From Flammeovirga pacifica (GTDB lineage Bacteria; Bacteroidota; Bacteroidia; Cytophagales; Flammeovirgaceae), in assembly GCF_000807855.2 (NCBI RefSeq), contig NZ_JRYR02000002.1:1455429-1519428 (forward strand): a DNA stretch of 64,000 nt, written 5' to 3'. This document shows, one piece after another, positions 47,601 through 54,764 of the stretch. The translations under genes were made by a program, and so were the position numbers. Below the pieces are notes generated by a model. That model saw only the letters and a program-made list of their open reading frames with translations. It ran no database searches and was not told where the DNA came from. Within the stretch, counting starts at the first letter, position 1, and every line of letters begins with the position of its first letter.

Positions 47601-47862
47601 TTACACATATCAAACTTTAAAAATTGGTCCGCTTATCGGTATGCCTGTACCTGGTACTATGACTGCTGTTTGGTGGGAACAACTACAAGATGGATCTCTT
47701 GTTTTTGGTATTCCTCAAGTGGGTGTACAAGATATGAATGGCAACTACTTAGAAAATCAACAAGTTGAACCTGAATATAAAATCGCACAGGATAAGGATG
47801 TCGTGGTTGAAGGGGTAGATCAGCAGTTGAGAAAGGCTGTGGAAGTCTTGAGCCAGGATTAA
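44620..47862 (+). CDS. Tricorn-type protease homolog (PD40 propeller, PDZ, S41)
   Basis: 1080 residues with a signal peptide (1-19). WD40-like PD40 propeller repeats (PSISPDGQHIAFAYQGD, FSPVWAPDSKHIAFASD) cover about 20-550. A highly charged Lys/Glu stretch (about 565-600) follows. The C-terminal half has a core domain, a PDZ domain (about 790-870) and an S41-type peptidase domain (RFNGGGW). By analogy with tricorn, catalytic residues are S771/H772 in GSHTG, S988/D989 in NYSDAH, and a glutamate near 1050 (QQVEPE). It should degrade peptides in the periplasm. It stands alone and is probably a housekeeping peptidase. Confidence 0.9.
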   Translation: MKNFLCLLGGLILSLTTLAQNPLWLRYPSISPDGQHIAFAYQGDVYVVPTAGGEAKAITSHVAYEFSPVWAPDSKHIAFASDRNGNFDVFLTTIDGGHPQRLTYNSTSEIPSSFTPDGQHVLYTAQILDDVKSAQFPYGRLGELYSVTVGGDRPVQVLTITAEHAQYNGDMSKILYQDKKGYEDPWRKHHTSAVTRDLWVYDVNTKKHTQISDFKGEDRTPVYYNNYSKVAYTSEVDGTLNIWTMNADGTNKKQITQLKNHPVRFLSAASNDLFCFGYDGEIYTLKEGEQSQKVEIQINTDHKINNITFEKKSSGGHGISVSPNGKEVAFILRGDVFVTSTDYNTTVQITNTAEQERSVSFSPDGRSLVYAGERDGSWNIYQAKLGNEEEMYFINATDIQEEIVTAEAVEEFQPKWSPKGDAIAYLEERTTLKVIDLETKASKVILAGTFNYSYSDGDQAFDWSPDGKYLAVQYSPNLWTSTDIGLAQADGEGEIINLSQSGYNSYNPRFVMEGKAIVFANDRYGYRSHGSWGAEADVFGIFLTKDAFDEFQLSKEEYELMQEAKEEKEKKEKEAKEEADKSKKKKKGKKSSEEEEEDESIKIDFDGIQDRLLRLTINSSFLSDFILTKKGDQLYYMSSFEGGYDLWKKDIRKNETKLVLKLKGGGGNLQFDKDSEHIFFETGGQFAKIDVASDARKNISYSAEYYLDHQAERAYMFEHVWRQVDKKFYDPKLHGVDWVFYKNEYAKFLPYISNNYDYSEMLSEMLGELNGSHTGCRFYASNKNADATATLGAFYDTQYSGDGLKIVEIMEGSPLNQIEEEIKAGMTITSIDGQKIVAGQDYFRFLNHKTGKPTRLELDDNGSKKLVVVKPISKGTESNLLYDRWIKQREKETEEASGGKIGYVHVRGMNSSSFRTVYSEALGKNYKKEALIVDTRFNGGGWLHDDLATFLSGKVYCTFAPRGQKFGSEPINKWSKPSAVLCSEGNYSDAHAFPYTYQTLKIGPLIGMPVPGTMTAVWWEQLQDGSLVFGIPQVGVQDMNGNYLENQQVEPEYKIAQDKDVVVEGVDQQLRKAVEVLSQD

Positions 47863-47890
47863 TCAGGATTAAGGGATTTACAGGATTTTA
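47854..47890. repeat. CAGGATTAA / GGATTTA short tandem repeats
   Basis: CAGGATTAAT at 47854, CAGGATTAAG at 47864, then GGATTTA and CAGGATTTTA at 47881. The first copy overlaps the end of the protease gene, including its stop codon. The remainder lies before the terminator. Confidence 0.5.
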
Positions 47891-47898
47891 TTTAGAAT

Positions 47899-47941
47899 TT
47901 CAAGCTCGATATCTCAATAGTATTTTGATATCGAGCTTGAA
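47899..47941 (+). terminator. Hairpin after the tricorn-type protease
   Basis: Perfect 15-bp stem TTCAAGCTCGATATC / GATATCGAGCTTGAA with a 13-base loop. The T-run behind it is weak, so it may also stabilise the 3' end. Confidence 0.65.
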
Positions 47942-48023
47942 AATTATATATCGATTTTTTAGGATCAACAATAATTGATACACCGATCACGAAGACATGT
48001 AGAAGAGTAATTGACTATAATAT

Positions 48024-48046
48024 GAGGGGTTATAAAACTCCCCCTC
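48024..48046 (-). terminator. Hairpin after the GH29-like gene
   Basis: GAGGGG (48024-48029) and CCCCTC (48041-48046), 32 bases beyond the stop of the GH29-like gene on its downstream side. Short stem, modest T content. Confidence 0.45.
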
Positions 48047-48077
48047 AATTTTAATTTCAATTCGTTTTTTATAAACA

Positions 48078-49220
48078 TCAAACTGTCTCCACTCCCAAAA
48101 CAGCATTCCACCCTTTACTCCTAATCTTTTCCCCAACTTCTCTTAACACCTTCACATCTTCAGAATGCATTTCTCCAGAGCCATAAGGACCCGTGTTTAG
48201 TAATAAATTGGCAGGATAAGAATTGGCTTTTTTCAGCATCTTAATCACCTCTTTTTTCGATTTGTGTTTTCCATCTTCAGAAGCCAAATATCCCCAGCCT
48301 TTTCGTTGAAGATGATCACAAATTTCCAATGGTTTTTCTGGTTTCCCGTTACTTTTGTACTTTCTTTCTGGCGCTAAAAAGTCTTCAGTACCTAACAATC
48401 CTTGCTTATAAGACACTAATAGATGTGGCTGTTTCTGATGAATCATATCATAGAGTTCCTGACATTTGAACTGTGTATGATCGCCCGATTTTGGTACTCC
48501 ATGACCATCCAACCAAATGGATGCAATATTAGGAAACATATCAATCAATTCAGCGACTTGATTATATAAAAATTCCACATATATATTGAGATCGTGTTCC
48601 TCTTCGTATTTGTAAAATGGCTCTTTCACCTCAAATTCAGGTCGTGCATGACCGCCCCATTTATCGTTGTTCGGAGCATGAGGATGTCGCCAATCTCTTC
48701 CATGAGAATAATACAAATGTAAGGCTAAACCTTTTTGATTACATTGCTCATACAATTCAGCAATTAAGTCTCTTTTTGCAGGCGAGTTAGTACTTTTAAA
48801 ATCGGTATATTTCGTATCCCAAAGACAAAAACTGTCGTGATGTCTTGTGGTTATATTGATATATTTCATCTCTGCCTCTAATGCCAAGTCGGTAATGAAA
48901 TCAGCATCAAATTTATCGGCAGTAAAACGGTCCATTAATTTAGCATACTCCGCTACATGTATTTTCTCTTTGATTTGCACCCATTCATGTCTCCCTAAAA
49001 GAGAGTACAATCCATAATGAATAAACATACCATATTTCGATTCTTCAAAACATTTAATGGCTGCCTGACGAGGATCTTTTTTATAAAGATCTTCATATCC
49101 TTTCAAAAAATTAGGCATTGGGGACTGTTGCTTACCCCCATTATTGCTCATACAAGAAGGCATTAAAAATGTTGCTGCACCCGCCATAGAAGCGAGTTCT
49201 AAAAATTGTCTTCTATTCAT
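48078..49220 (-). CDS. GH29-like alpha-L-fucosidase-family protein, Tat-exported
   Basis: 380 residues. The N-terminus MNRRQFLELASMAGAATF is a twin-arginine signal ending at MPSC, so it may be a lipoprotein exported folded. The catalytic barrel shows KYGMFIHYGLYS, ITTRHHDSFCLWDT, and the nucleophile D238 in IWLDGHG, all GH29 marks. The family cleaves alpha-L-fucose and sometimes alpha-L-galactose, its close relative, which would suit a red-algal galactan. The protein lacks the C-terminal beta domain of many relatives and is shorter than usual. It is the last gene of the leftward operon; 35 bases separate it from an esterase. Confidence 0.82.
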   Translation of the reverse strand: MNRRQFLELASMAGAATFLMPSCMSNNGGKQQSPMPNFLKGYEDLYKKDPRQAAIKCFEESKYGMFIHYGLYSLLGRHEWVQIKEKIHVAEYAKLMDRFTADKFDADFITDLALEAEMKYINITTRHHDSFCLWDTKYTDFKSTNSPAKRDLIAELYEQCNQKGLALHLYYSHGRDWRHPHAPNNDKWGGHARPEFEVKEPFYKYEEEHDLNIYVEFLYNQVAELIDMFPNIASIWLDGHGVPKSGDHTQFKCQELYDMIHQKQPHLLVSYKQGLLGTEDFLAPERKYKSNGKPEKPLEICDHLQRKGWGYLASEDGKHKSKKEVIKMLKKANSYPANLLLNTGPYGSGEMHSEDVKVLREVGEKIRSKGWNAVLGVETV

Positions 49221-49255
49221 ACTCTATCGGTTTTAATGTTTGTTAGTTTAATATC

Positions 49256-50083
49256 TTATTTCACATGATCAAAATACCCCAATGATTGTAAAAATTCATC
49301 ACTGTCTTTTATGGTACTATTATAGAAAGTCATATTCTTTTTATTGGGGTTAAAGAATCCATGCTTTCCTCCTTCATATATTTTAAGATCACATCTACTT
49401 TTTACTTTTTTCATGGTATGCTGGTAGTATTTCACTGTATTTACAGGTATCAAGTGGTCTTTATCTCCAATCAGAATAATAGTTGGAGGAGCTCCTGCAA
49501 CAATGTTATGAAGAGGCGAAAAACTTTTATAAGCCATTCCTATTCTTCCAAAACCATAACCTCCAGGTCCGTTATCAATTACAGGATTAAATAGAACTAA
49601 AGCGTTTGGTCGACAACTGAAGGATAGATCGTCAGTAACATTATTATACCCTTCAATTGTAGCTGTTGCTGCAGCTAAATGTCCACCAGCTGATCCCCCA
49701 GAAGCAATAATTTTTGTGGGATCGACTTGTAAATTATCCGCATTTTTTCTGATGAATCGTATGGCTGATTTCGCATCACTTAAAGCTTGAAAAGGTGTTG
49801 TATTATTTCTTTTGGCCACCCTATAATCTACCAAAAAACAGATGATTCCTTTTTCGGCATAATGTGTTGCCTGTGGGATAAACTGATTTGTTGACCCTGT
49901 ATTCCATCCACCTCCAAAATAAAAGACCATGGCAGGATAACTTTTTCCCTTTTTCATATTTTCTGGTCGATAAACCTCCATATGAAGATCCAAAGAATCG
50001 ATACTTTTATATACGATTTTCTCTTGTGCTAAAGTGATCTCTACCACAAGTAATCCCATTAGTAACAGTATAAAATGTTTCAT
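49256..50083 (-). CDS. Secreted alpha/beta-hydrolase esterase
   Basis: 275 residues with a signal peptide (1-19). Oxyanion motif FYFGGGWNTGS, nucleophile elbow GGSAGGHLAA, acid in IGDKDHLIP and histidine in GGKHGFFN. It is a paralog of the esterase at 14934-15794; the region SCRPNALVLFNPV to GYGFGR is almost the same. It should remove acyl groups from sugars. It starts three bases after the sulfatase gene ends, so both are co-transcribed and probably co-act on a decorated glycan. Confidence 0.85.
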   Translation of the reverse strand: MKHFILLLMGLLVVEITLAQEKIVYKSIDSLDLHMEVYRPENMKKGKSYPAMVFYFGGGWNTGSTNQFIPQATHYAEKGIICFLVDYRVAKRNNTTPFQALSDAKSAIRFIRKNADNLQVDPTKIIASGGSAGGHLAAATATIEGYNNVTDDLSFSCRPNALVLFNPVIDNGPGGYGFGRIGMAYKSFSPLHNIVAGAPPTIILIGDKDHLIPVNTVKYYQHTMKKVKSRCDLKIYEGGKHGFFNPNKKNMTFYNSTIKDSDEFLQSLGYFDHVK

Positions 50084-50086
50084 GAT

Positions 50087-51541
50087 TTAATTGTTTTCTT
50101 TGTCCCAAATATTGTCTTCAAATTCTATTAACGCTTTGTAGAATGCAGTATTTAATTCATTATATACCTTTGCATATTCCTGATTTCCATATAGGTTATT
50201 TGTCTCGTAAGGATCATTCTGCATATCAAAAAGTTGTTCTCTTTTGGGTTCTCCTTTAACATGGTATTTAATCAGTTTATATTCTTGATTTCGTATGGCC
50301 CTTTGAGAGCTACGATAAGAGGTGAAAATATAAGGTCGATGTTCTTTTTCCTTATTCTCTAAAACAGATTGAAAACTGATTCCTTCTACCGAATGAGGAA
50401 TATTGATGCCGACTATCTCACATATCGTTGGATACAAATCTGTTAAATAAACCATTGCTTTCGTTCGCACATTCTTTTTGATGTTGCCTCCTGAAATAAT
50501 CAAAGGTACGTTGGTACTGTGTTCGTACAAGTTTTGTTTACCCATAAGACCATGTTGCCCTATGGCTAAGCCGTTATCTCCAGAATAAATAATGATGGTA
50601 TTATCATATACTCCTTTCTCTTTTAAGGCTTGTACAATCTGTCCCAGTTTTTCATCATTATGTGTAATTAAGGCATAATAATCACGGATATGCTCTTTAA
50701 TCTCTGAAGCCCTTCTAGGAAAACCTGCTGTCTTTTCGTCTCTAATTCTTAATTCACCATTATTGAAAGGATGTTCCGGTAAAAAGTTATCAGGTAAACT
50801 GATATTGACCGTATCATACATATCGAAATAACGTTGGTGGGTCGATCGCGGATCGTGAGGTGTCATAAACGAAGTATAGACAAAAAACGGTTTCTCCGAA
50901 TCGTAGTTTTTGATGTACTCAATAGTGCCTTCCGTAAAAATATCAGCACTGTGTTTACCTCCATAAACGTATTCCCCTTGCTCATGAGATAGTTTATTCG
51001 ATTTACGATAATTCTTTAATACGGGTCGGGCAAACTTCTTGAAATTTTTCGCTCCTTCTCGACTATGTAAAGGAACATTCCATTGGTCGAACATACCACC
51101 AAAATACACGTCTTGTCCCTCGTTAAAACCACGAACATAAGAAGCTGGATCATTATGGTATTTTCCTATACCAAAACAATTGTAACCCGCCGATTGTAAC
51201 GTTTCTCCTAAAAGGGTGTCCTGCTCCGGCAAAATTGCACCAGATTTTGTAAGGTTGTTTAGCTTTTTTCCCGTAAGCAACATCGCTCGACTTGGCTGAC
51301 AAACAGCCCCCGAAAACGATCCCATAATATAGGTATTAGAAAAGCTCATTCCCTCCTCTGCTAAACGATCCAAATTAGGGGTAATGACTTCATTATTCCC
51401 TAAATGATTGATCGTTCCTTCCCGCTGATCATCAGCAAATACAAATACGATGTTAGGTTTTTGTAATGATGTTTTATGATTGATGCATGAACCCCCAAGG
51501 AGTCCTAATGCAATAAGTAATATGTAGAATGTTCGTTTCAT
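50087..51541 (-). CDS. Sulfatase, family S1, lipoprotein
   Basis: 484 residues with a lipoprotein signal (LLGGSC, Cys 19). Motifs VFADDQREG, CQPSRAMLLTGK (formylglycine Cys 81), GKYHND, TPHDPR and YSGDNGL. The HHN-like layout and the TPHDPR sequence resemble iduronate/choline-type branches of the family more than the other four sulfatases here, so a different sulfate position is likely. It sits inside the leftward operon between an esterase (3-base gap) and the small GH-A-like lipoprotein (111-base gap with a terminator). Confidence 0.92.
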   Translation of the reverse strand: MKRTFYILLIALGLLGGSCINHKTSLQKPNIVFVFADDQREGTINHLGNNEVITPNLDRLAEEGMSFSNTYIMGSFSGAVCQPSRAMLLTGKKLNNLTKSGAILPEQDTLLGETLQSAGYNCFGIGKYHNDPASYVRGFNEGQDVYFGGMFDQWNVPLHSREGAKNFKKFARPVLKNYRKSNKLSHEQGEYVYGGKHSADIFTEGTIEYIKNYDSEKPFFVYTSFMTPHDPRSTHQRYFDMYDTVNISLPDNFLPEHPFNNGELRIRDEKTAGFPRRASEIKEHIRDYYALITHNDEKLGQIVQALKEKGVYDNTIIIYSGDNGLAIGQHGLMGKQNLYEHSTNVPLIISGGNIKKNVRTKAMVYLTDLYPTICEIVGINIPHSVEGISFQSVLENKEKEHRPYIFTSYRSSQRAIRNQEYKLIKYHVKGEPKREQLFDMQNDPYETNNLYGNQEYAKVYNELNTAFYKALIEFEDNIWDKENN

Positions 51542-51590
51542 TTGTTCGCTTTATTTAGTCATTATTTGATGTTCCTCACTTGGTATTTAT

Positions 51591-51629
51591 AAAAAAGGAG
51601 AAAGTAGATATTATTCCCTCCTTTCTCCT
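51591..51629 (-). terminator. Terminator-like hairpin inside the operon
   Basis: AAGGAGAAAG (51595-51604) against CTTTCTCCT (51621-51629), with six T following on the minus strand. It separates the GH-A-like gene from the downstream sulfatase-esterase-GH29 group and may cut their expression. Confidence 0.7.
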
Positions 51630-51652
51630 CTCATTATCATCAAACAGCCAAA

Positions 51653-52579
51653 TTAAAACGACTGTTCTTCTACCAAGTATTTACTCACCCATCTTTCCCC
51701 TTCAGCATTTAAATTCCCATTGGTAAGATCCACTCCTTTCCAACAATCATAAAGTACCAAGCCGTTTACTCCTGCGTCTATAGCCGCTTCAATACGTATT
51801 GCTCGATCATCGTACTTTTTATTCATATTGGTTTCCGAATCCCACACTTTCATTCCATCTGCTGAAGCGATGAACTTCTCCCATTTCTTATGTTCAAAAC
51901 CTAAGTTATGCGTAGTAGCTATAGAAATATACTGTTTGATATCTGTCTTATTTAAAATCTTAGTACCAGAACCAACACCCCAAGTACAAGGCCCCACCAA
52001 ATTAGCATTCCCTAATTTACCGTAAATACGTTTGTACGTCTCACTCATTTGTTCTCCAGTCCAATATTTACCAGGGTGGCCGTCTTCGTTAAACGGACAA
52101 ATCCATTCTGCAGGATATTCCTTAGAAAAAGCAATTATTCTATCGACTAATACCTGAGTCGCTTCCATATCGCCCAATACCTCTTTACCTGTATCCTTTC
52201 CTTTATTGATTTTATTCACGATACGTCTTGCGCCTTCCCACAAAGCAGGGTTGGCAAAAATCTTAAAGCCTCTTTTTCTCGATTCTTTGTAGAGGTAATC
52301 AAAAAGTTCTGGATTGGGATTAACGCCGTCGCCGAAAATGGTAATACGAACGCCATCTACTTTCATTTTCTCAAATCCATCCAAAAGATGATCTACCTGA
52401 GTAGAATCCTTCAATTTATTATGGATCTGCATTTGCTTTACGTCAGCAATCACTAATTCTAAATTGCCTTTGTATTTCTTCTTCTCTGATGGTGTTTCAT
52501 CATTACTTTTTGTAGTTGTAACACAACCACAAAAAATAGAAAGTAGTACACACATCAATAATGTTTTTCTTATCATCAT
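51653..52579 (-). CDS. Compact TIM-barrel lipoprotein, candidate clan GH-A hydrolase of unknown family
   Basis: 308 residues with a lipoprotein signal (LLSIFCGC, Cys 19). The mature part reads as a minimal (beta/alpha)8 barrel: LELVIADV, VDGVRITIF, FKIFANPALW, WICPFNEDG, NLVGPCTW, LGFEHKKW, MKVWDSETN and NGLVLYDCW would be strands 1-8. E165 ends strand 4 (after Asn) and E249 ends strand 7, the clan GH-A arrangement for acid/base and nucleophile. I could not assign a family. It follows a Spy-like gene and precedes a sulfatase in a leftward operon, so a galactan substrate is likely. Activity is inferred. Confidence 0.7.
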   Translation of the reverse strand: MMIRKTLLMCVLLSIFCGCVTTTKSNDETPSEKKKYKGNLELVIADVKQMQIHNKLKDSTQVDHLLDGFEKMKVDGVRITIFGDGVNPNPELFDYLYKESRKRGFKIFANPALWEGARRIVNKINKGKDTGKEVLGDMEATQVLVDRIIAFSKEYPAEWICPFNEDGHPGKYWTGEQMSETYKRIYGKLGNANLVGPCTWGVGSGTKILNKTDIKQYISIATTHNLGFEHKKWEKFIASADGMKVWDSETNMNKKYDDRAIRIEAAIDAGVNGLVLYDCWKGVDLTNGNLNAEGERWVSKYLVEEQSF

Positions 52580-52604
52580 TATACTTGTTTTACTAGGATA
52601 ATCT

Positions 52605-53282
52605 TTATTCTTCGGTATAAGCCTCTAACAATATTGGCTCACTTTCAAAAGAGTTGATATACAAATACCTGCGATCTCTTGATTGTTGATCCGTTTTGTT
52701 TATTTTACTTTCCTCCCATTGTTCCCTAAGTGCTTTACTTTGGTGTTTACTCAAAATCTCTTTCTTATCTGCCCAGAATCTCTGATAAGCATTCTTTTTA
52801 ATTGCAGCATCTTGTTCTAAGGTGAGTGTAGTATCTTGAGCAGCATATCCCAACGTCTTGAATAGTTCAGATAATGTTTTCTGTAACTCAAAATGTTGTT
52901 GTTTTGTAATTTTAATGTGCTGCTTATATTTTCGAATCTCCTTATTCGCATTTTGGAGTGCCTTCCAATCAATGATCTGCGTAGAAGTTAGAATCTCACT
53001 TCTCTCCTTAAAAAACTGATCATATCGCTTTTTACATTGTTCGCACCCTTTTCCATAAAAATAAATATTCACCTTCTGATCCTTTAAAAGCGATAAACGA
53101 ATTTCCCTCATTTGCCTCACTTGTTTTGGACTTAATCCCAACACCTCACTCATCTTATCCAGACTCTTTTCAATCCCCTCTTTCTCTTTCTTAGTGATCT
53201 TTTCGTAAGATTCTGATTGTGCTAAAAGCGATGTCATAGTGAATGTTACACTTAGCAATACATATAGAATTAGTTGTTTCAT
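52605..53282 (-). CDS. Exported helical protein with LTXXQ-like (Spy/CpxP-type) motifs
   Basis: 225 residues with a signal peptide (1-22, ending SLLAQ). Mature part is almost entirely helical and very charged, with repeated LTxxQ-type motifs: LSPKQ, LTSTQ, ITKQQ and LSKHQ. A CEQCKKRYDQFF segment holds a CxxC pair that is unlike known Spy proteins. Spy/CpxP proteins are periplasmic chaperones. A chaperone in a sulfatase operon could help fold secreted enzymes; that is inference. It overlaps nothing; 4 bases separate it from the sulfatase upstream. Confidence 0.6.
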   Translation of the reverse strand: MKQLILYVLLSVTFTMTSLLAQSESYEKITKKEKEGIEKSLDKMSEVLGLSPKQVRQMREIRLSLLKDQKVNIYFYGKGCEQCKKRYDQFFKERSEILTSTQIIDWKALQNANKEIRKYKQHIKITKQQHFELQKTLSELFKTLGYAAQDTTLTLEQDAAIKKNAYQRFWADKKEILSKHQSKALREQWEESKINKTDQQSRDRRYLYINSFESEPILLEAYTEE

Positions 53283-53286
53283 TATT

Positions 53287-54669
53287 TTATTTAGTTGGTT
53301 GATAGTTAGAATTATGAACAGGCATTTGTGCGTTAACTTTCTTTTTCCATGCCTCCATTTTTTTCAATAGCTTTTTATAAACTCCTTGATGAGAATCGAT
53401 ACAATTATTTTTCTCTGAGATATCTTCCTTCACATTGTAAAGCGCATACTTATCCAATTCGATATTATGAATCAGCTTCCAATCTCCATCGAGGATAGCT
53501 GTATGAGGTACGGCACCTTGCTGATGATAGTGAGGGTAATGCCAGAACAAAGATCGATCGACTTCTTCTTTTTTTGTGATCAAATTTGCAAGAGAAACTC
53601 CATCCCAACCTTTCTTAATTTTTTTATTGACATTCAAATCCGCTAAATCCACCAAAGTAGGCAAATAATCAATACTTGAAATCGATGTTGATTCGATTCG
53701 TGCACTATGTTGTGGGTGGTAAATCATTGTAGGAATACGTATCCCTCCTTCATAGATCATTCCTTTTCCGCCTCTCAAAGGATAATTTGATGTCACTGGT
53801 CGCTTTTTCTTTCCATGCAAACCACCATTATCAGAACTAAAAATGATGATGGTATTTTCCATCAATCCAAGTTCATCCAATTTTGCCAAGACAACTCCTG
53901 CCGCATCATCTACATGTTCCACCATTGCCGCATAAGTAGCATTATTATGATGTTCCCCTTTTTCCTTTTGTTGATAACGATCGACTTTTTCTTGTTTTGC
54001 CTGAAGTGGAGTATGCACATTGTAAAACCACAAGTTCACAAAGAAAGTCGTGTCTTTATTCACTTCGAGAAACTGACAAACATCCGATGCTAAACGTTCT
54101 GTAAGGTATTCTCCTTCAGGTCCGTCTTCCAATCTAGGATTACCATATGGTGCAAAGTAGCCGTTACTTCCTGCTTTTTTATTTTTGTTGGGAGCCCCTT
54201 TTCTCCATCCACCATGGTTCTCGTCAAATCCATGATTTTCCGGCCAGTATTTTTCAGCTTCCCCTAAGTGCCATTTTCCAAAATGAGCCGTTTTGTATCC
54301 ATTTTCCTTAAAAATTTGTCCAATCGTTGGAATGCTAGGATCCAAATACATGGTCCATTCCGGTGGTAAAAATTTTGCTTTTGGATATTTCCAACCTTCA
54401 ATCCAATCGGTTAGGTTTAAAGAGGCCGGATATTTTCCTGTCACTATGCTTGCTCTCGTCGGTGAACATACATTACAAGAAGCATAAGAATTCGTAAATT
54501 TAATCGACTTATCTGCCAAAGCATCTATCGATGGAGTTTCGTAATAATCGCTTCCATAACACCCTAAATCTGTCCAACCCAAATCGTCGACTATAATTTG
54601 TACGACATTTTTCTGAGCAAACAAAGAAGTGGTGAATAGAAAGAATAGAAGTACATTGAGTAGCTTCAT
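53287..54669 (-). CDS. Sulfatase, family S1
   Basis: 460 residues with a signal peptide (1-19, ending SLFAQ). Motifs: QIIVDDLGWTDLGCYGSD, CSPTRASIVTGKYP (formylglycine Cys 68), GKWHLGE, VHTPLQAK and FSSDNGG. A periplasmic sulfate-ester hydrolase; the sulfate position is unknown. It is followed closely by the Spy-like gene (4 bases), suggesting one transcript. Divergent in sequence from the 601/607-residue pair, so it likely attacks another sulfate site. Confidence 0.93.
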   Translation of the reverse strand: MKLLNVLLFFLFTTSLFAQKNVVQIIVDDLGWTDLGCYGSDYYETPSIDALADKSIKFTNSYASCNVCSPTRASIVTGKYPASLNLTDWIEGWKYPKAKFLPPEWTMYLDPSIPTIGQIFKENGYKTAHFGKWHLGEAEKYWPENHGFDENHGGWRKGAPNKNKKAGSNGYFAPYGNPRLEDGPEGEYLTERLASDVCQFLEVNKDTTFFVNLWFYNVHTPLQAKQEKVDRYQQKEKGEHHNNATYAAMVEHVDDAAGVVLAKLDELGLMENTIIIFSSDNGGLHGKKKRPVTSNYPLRGGKGMIYEGGIRIPTMIYHPQHSARIESTSISSIDYLPTLVDLADLNVNKKIKKGWDGVSLANLITKKEEVDRSLFWHYPHYHQQGAVPHTAILDGDWKLIHNIELDKYALYNVKEDISEKNNCIDSHQGVYKKLLKKMEAWKKKVNAQMPVHNSNYQPTK

Positions 54670-54714
54670 ATGTAAGTAGTTTATTATTTAAAGATTTATA
54701 TAGATGTAAAAGTT

Positions 54715-54744
54715 GTTGGGGTGACTTAAAATAAGTCCCCCAAC
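54715..54744 (-). terminator. Hairpin between the cadherin-like gene and the sulfatase gene
   Basis: GTTGGGG.GACTT pairs with AAGTCCCCCAAC with one bulged base; a short T-run follows on the minus strand. It may partly end the transcript from the upstream large genes. Confidence 0.65.
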
Positions 54745-54764
54745 ATCTGCATCAAAAACAGTAG

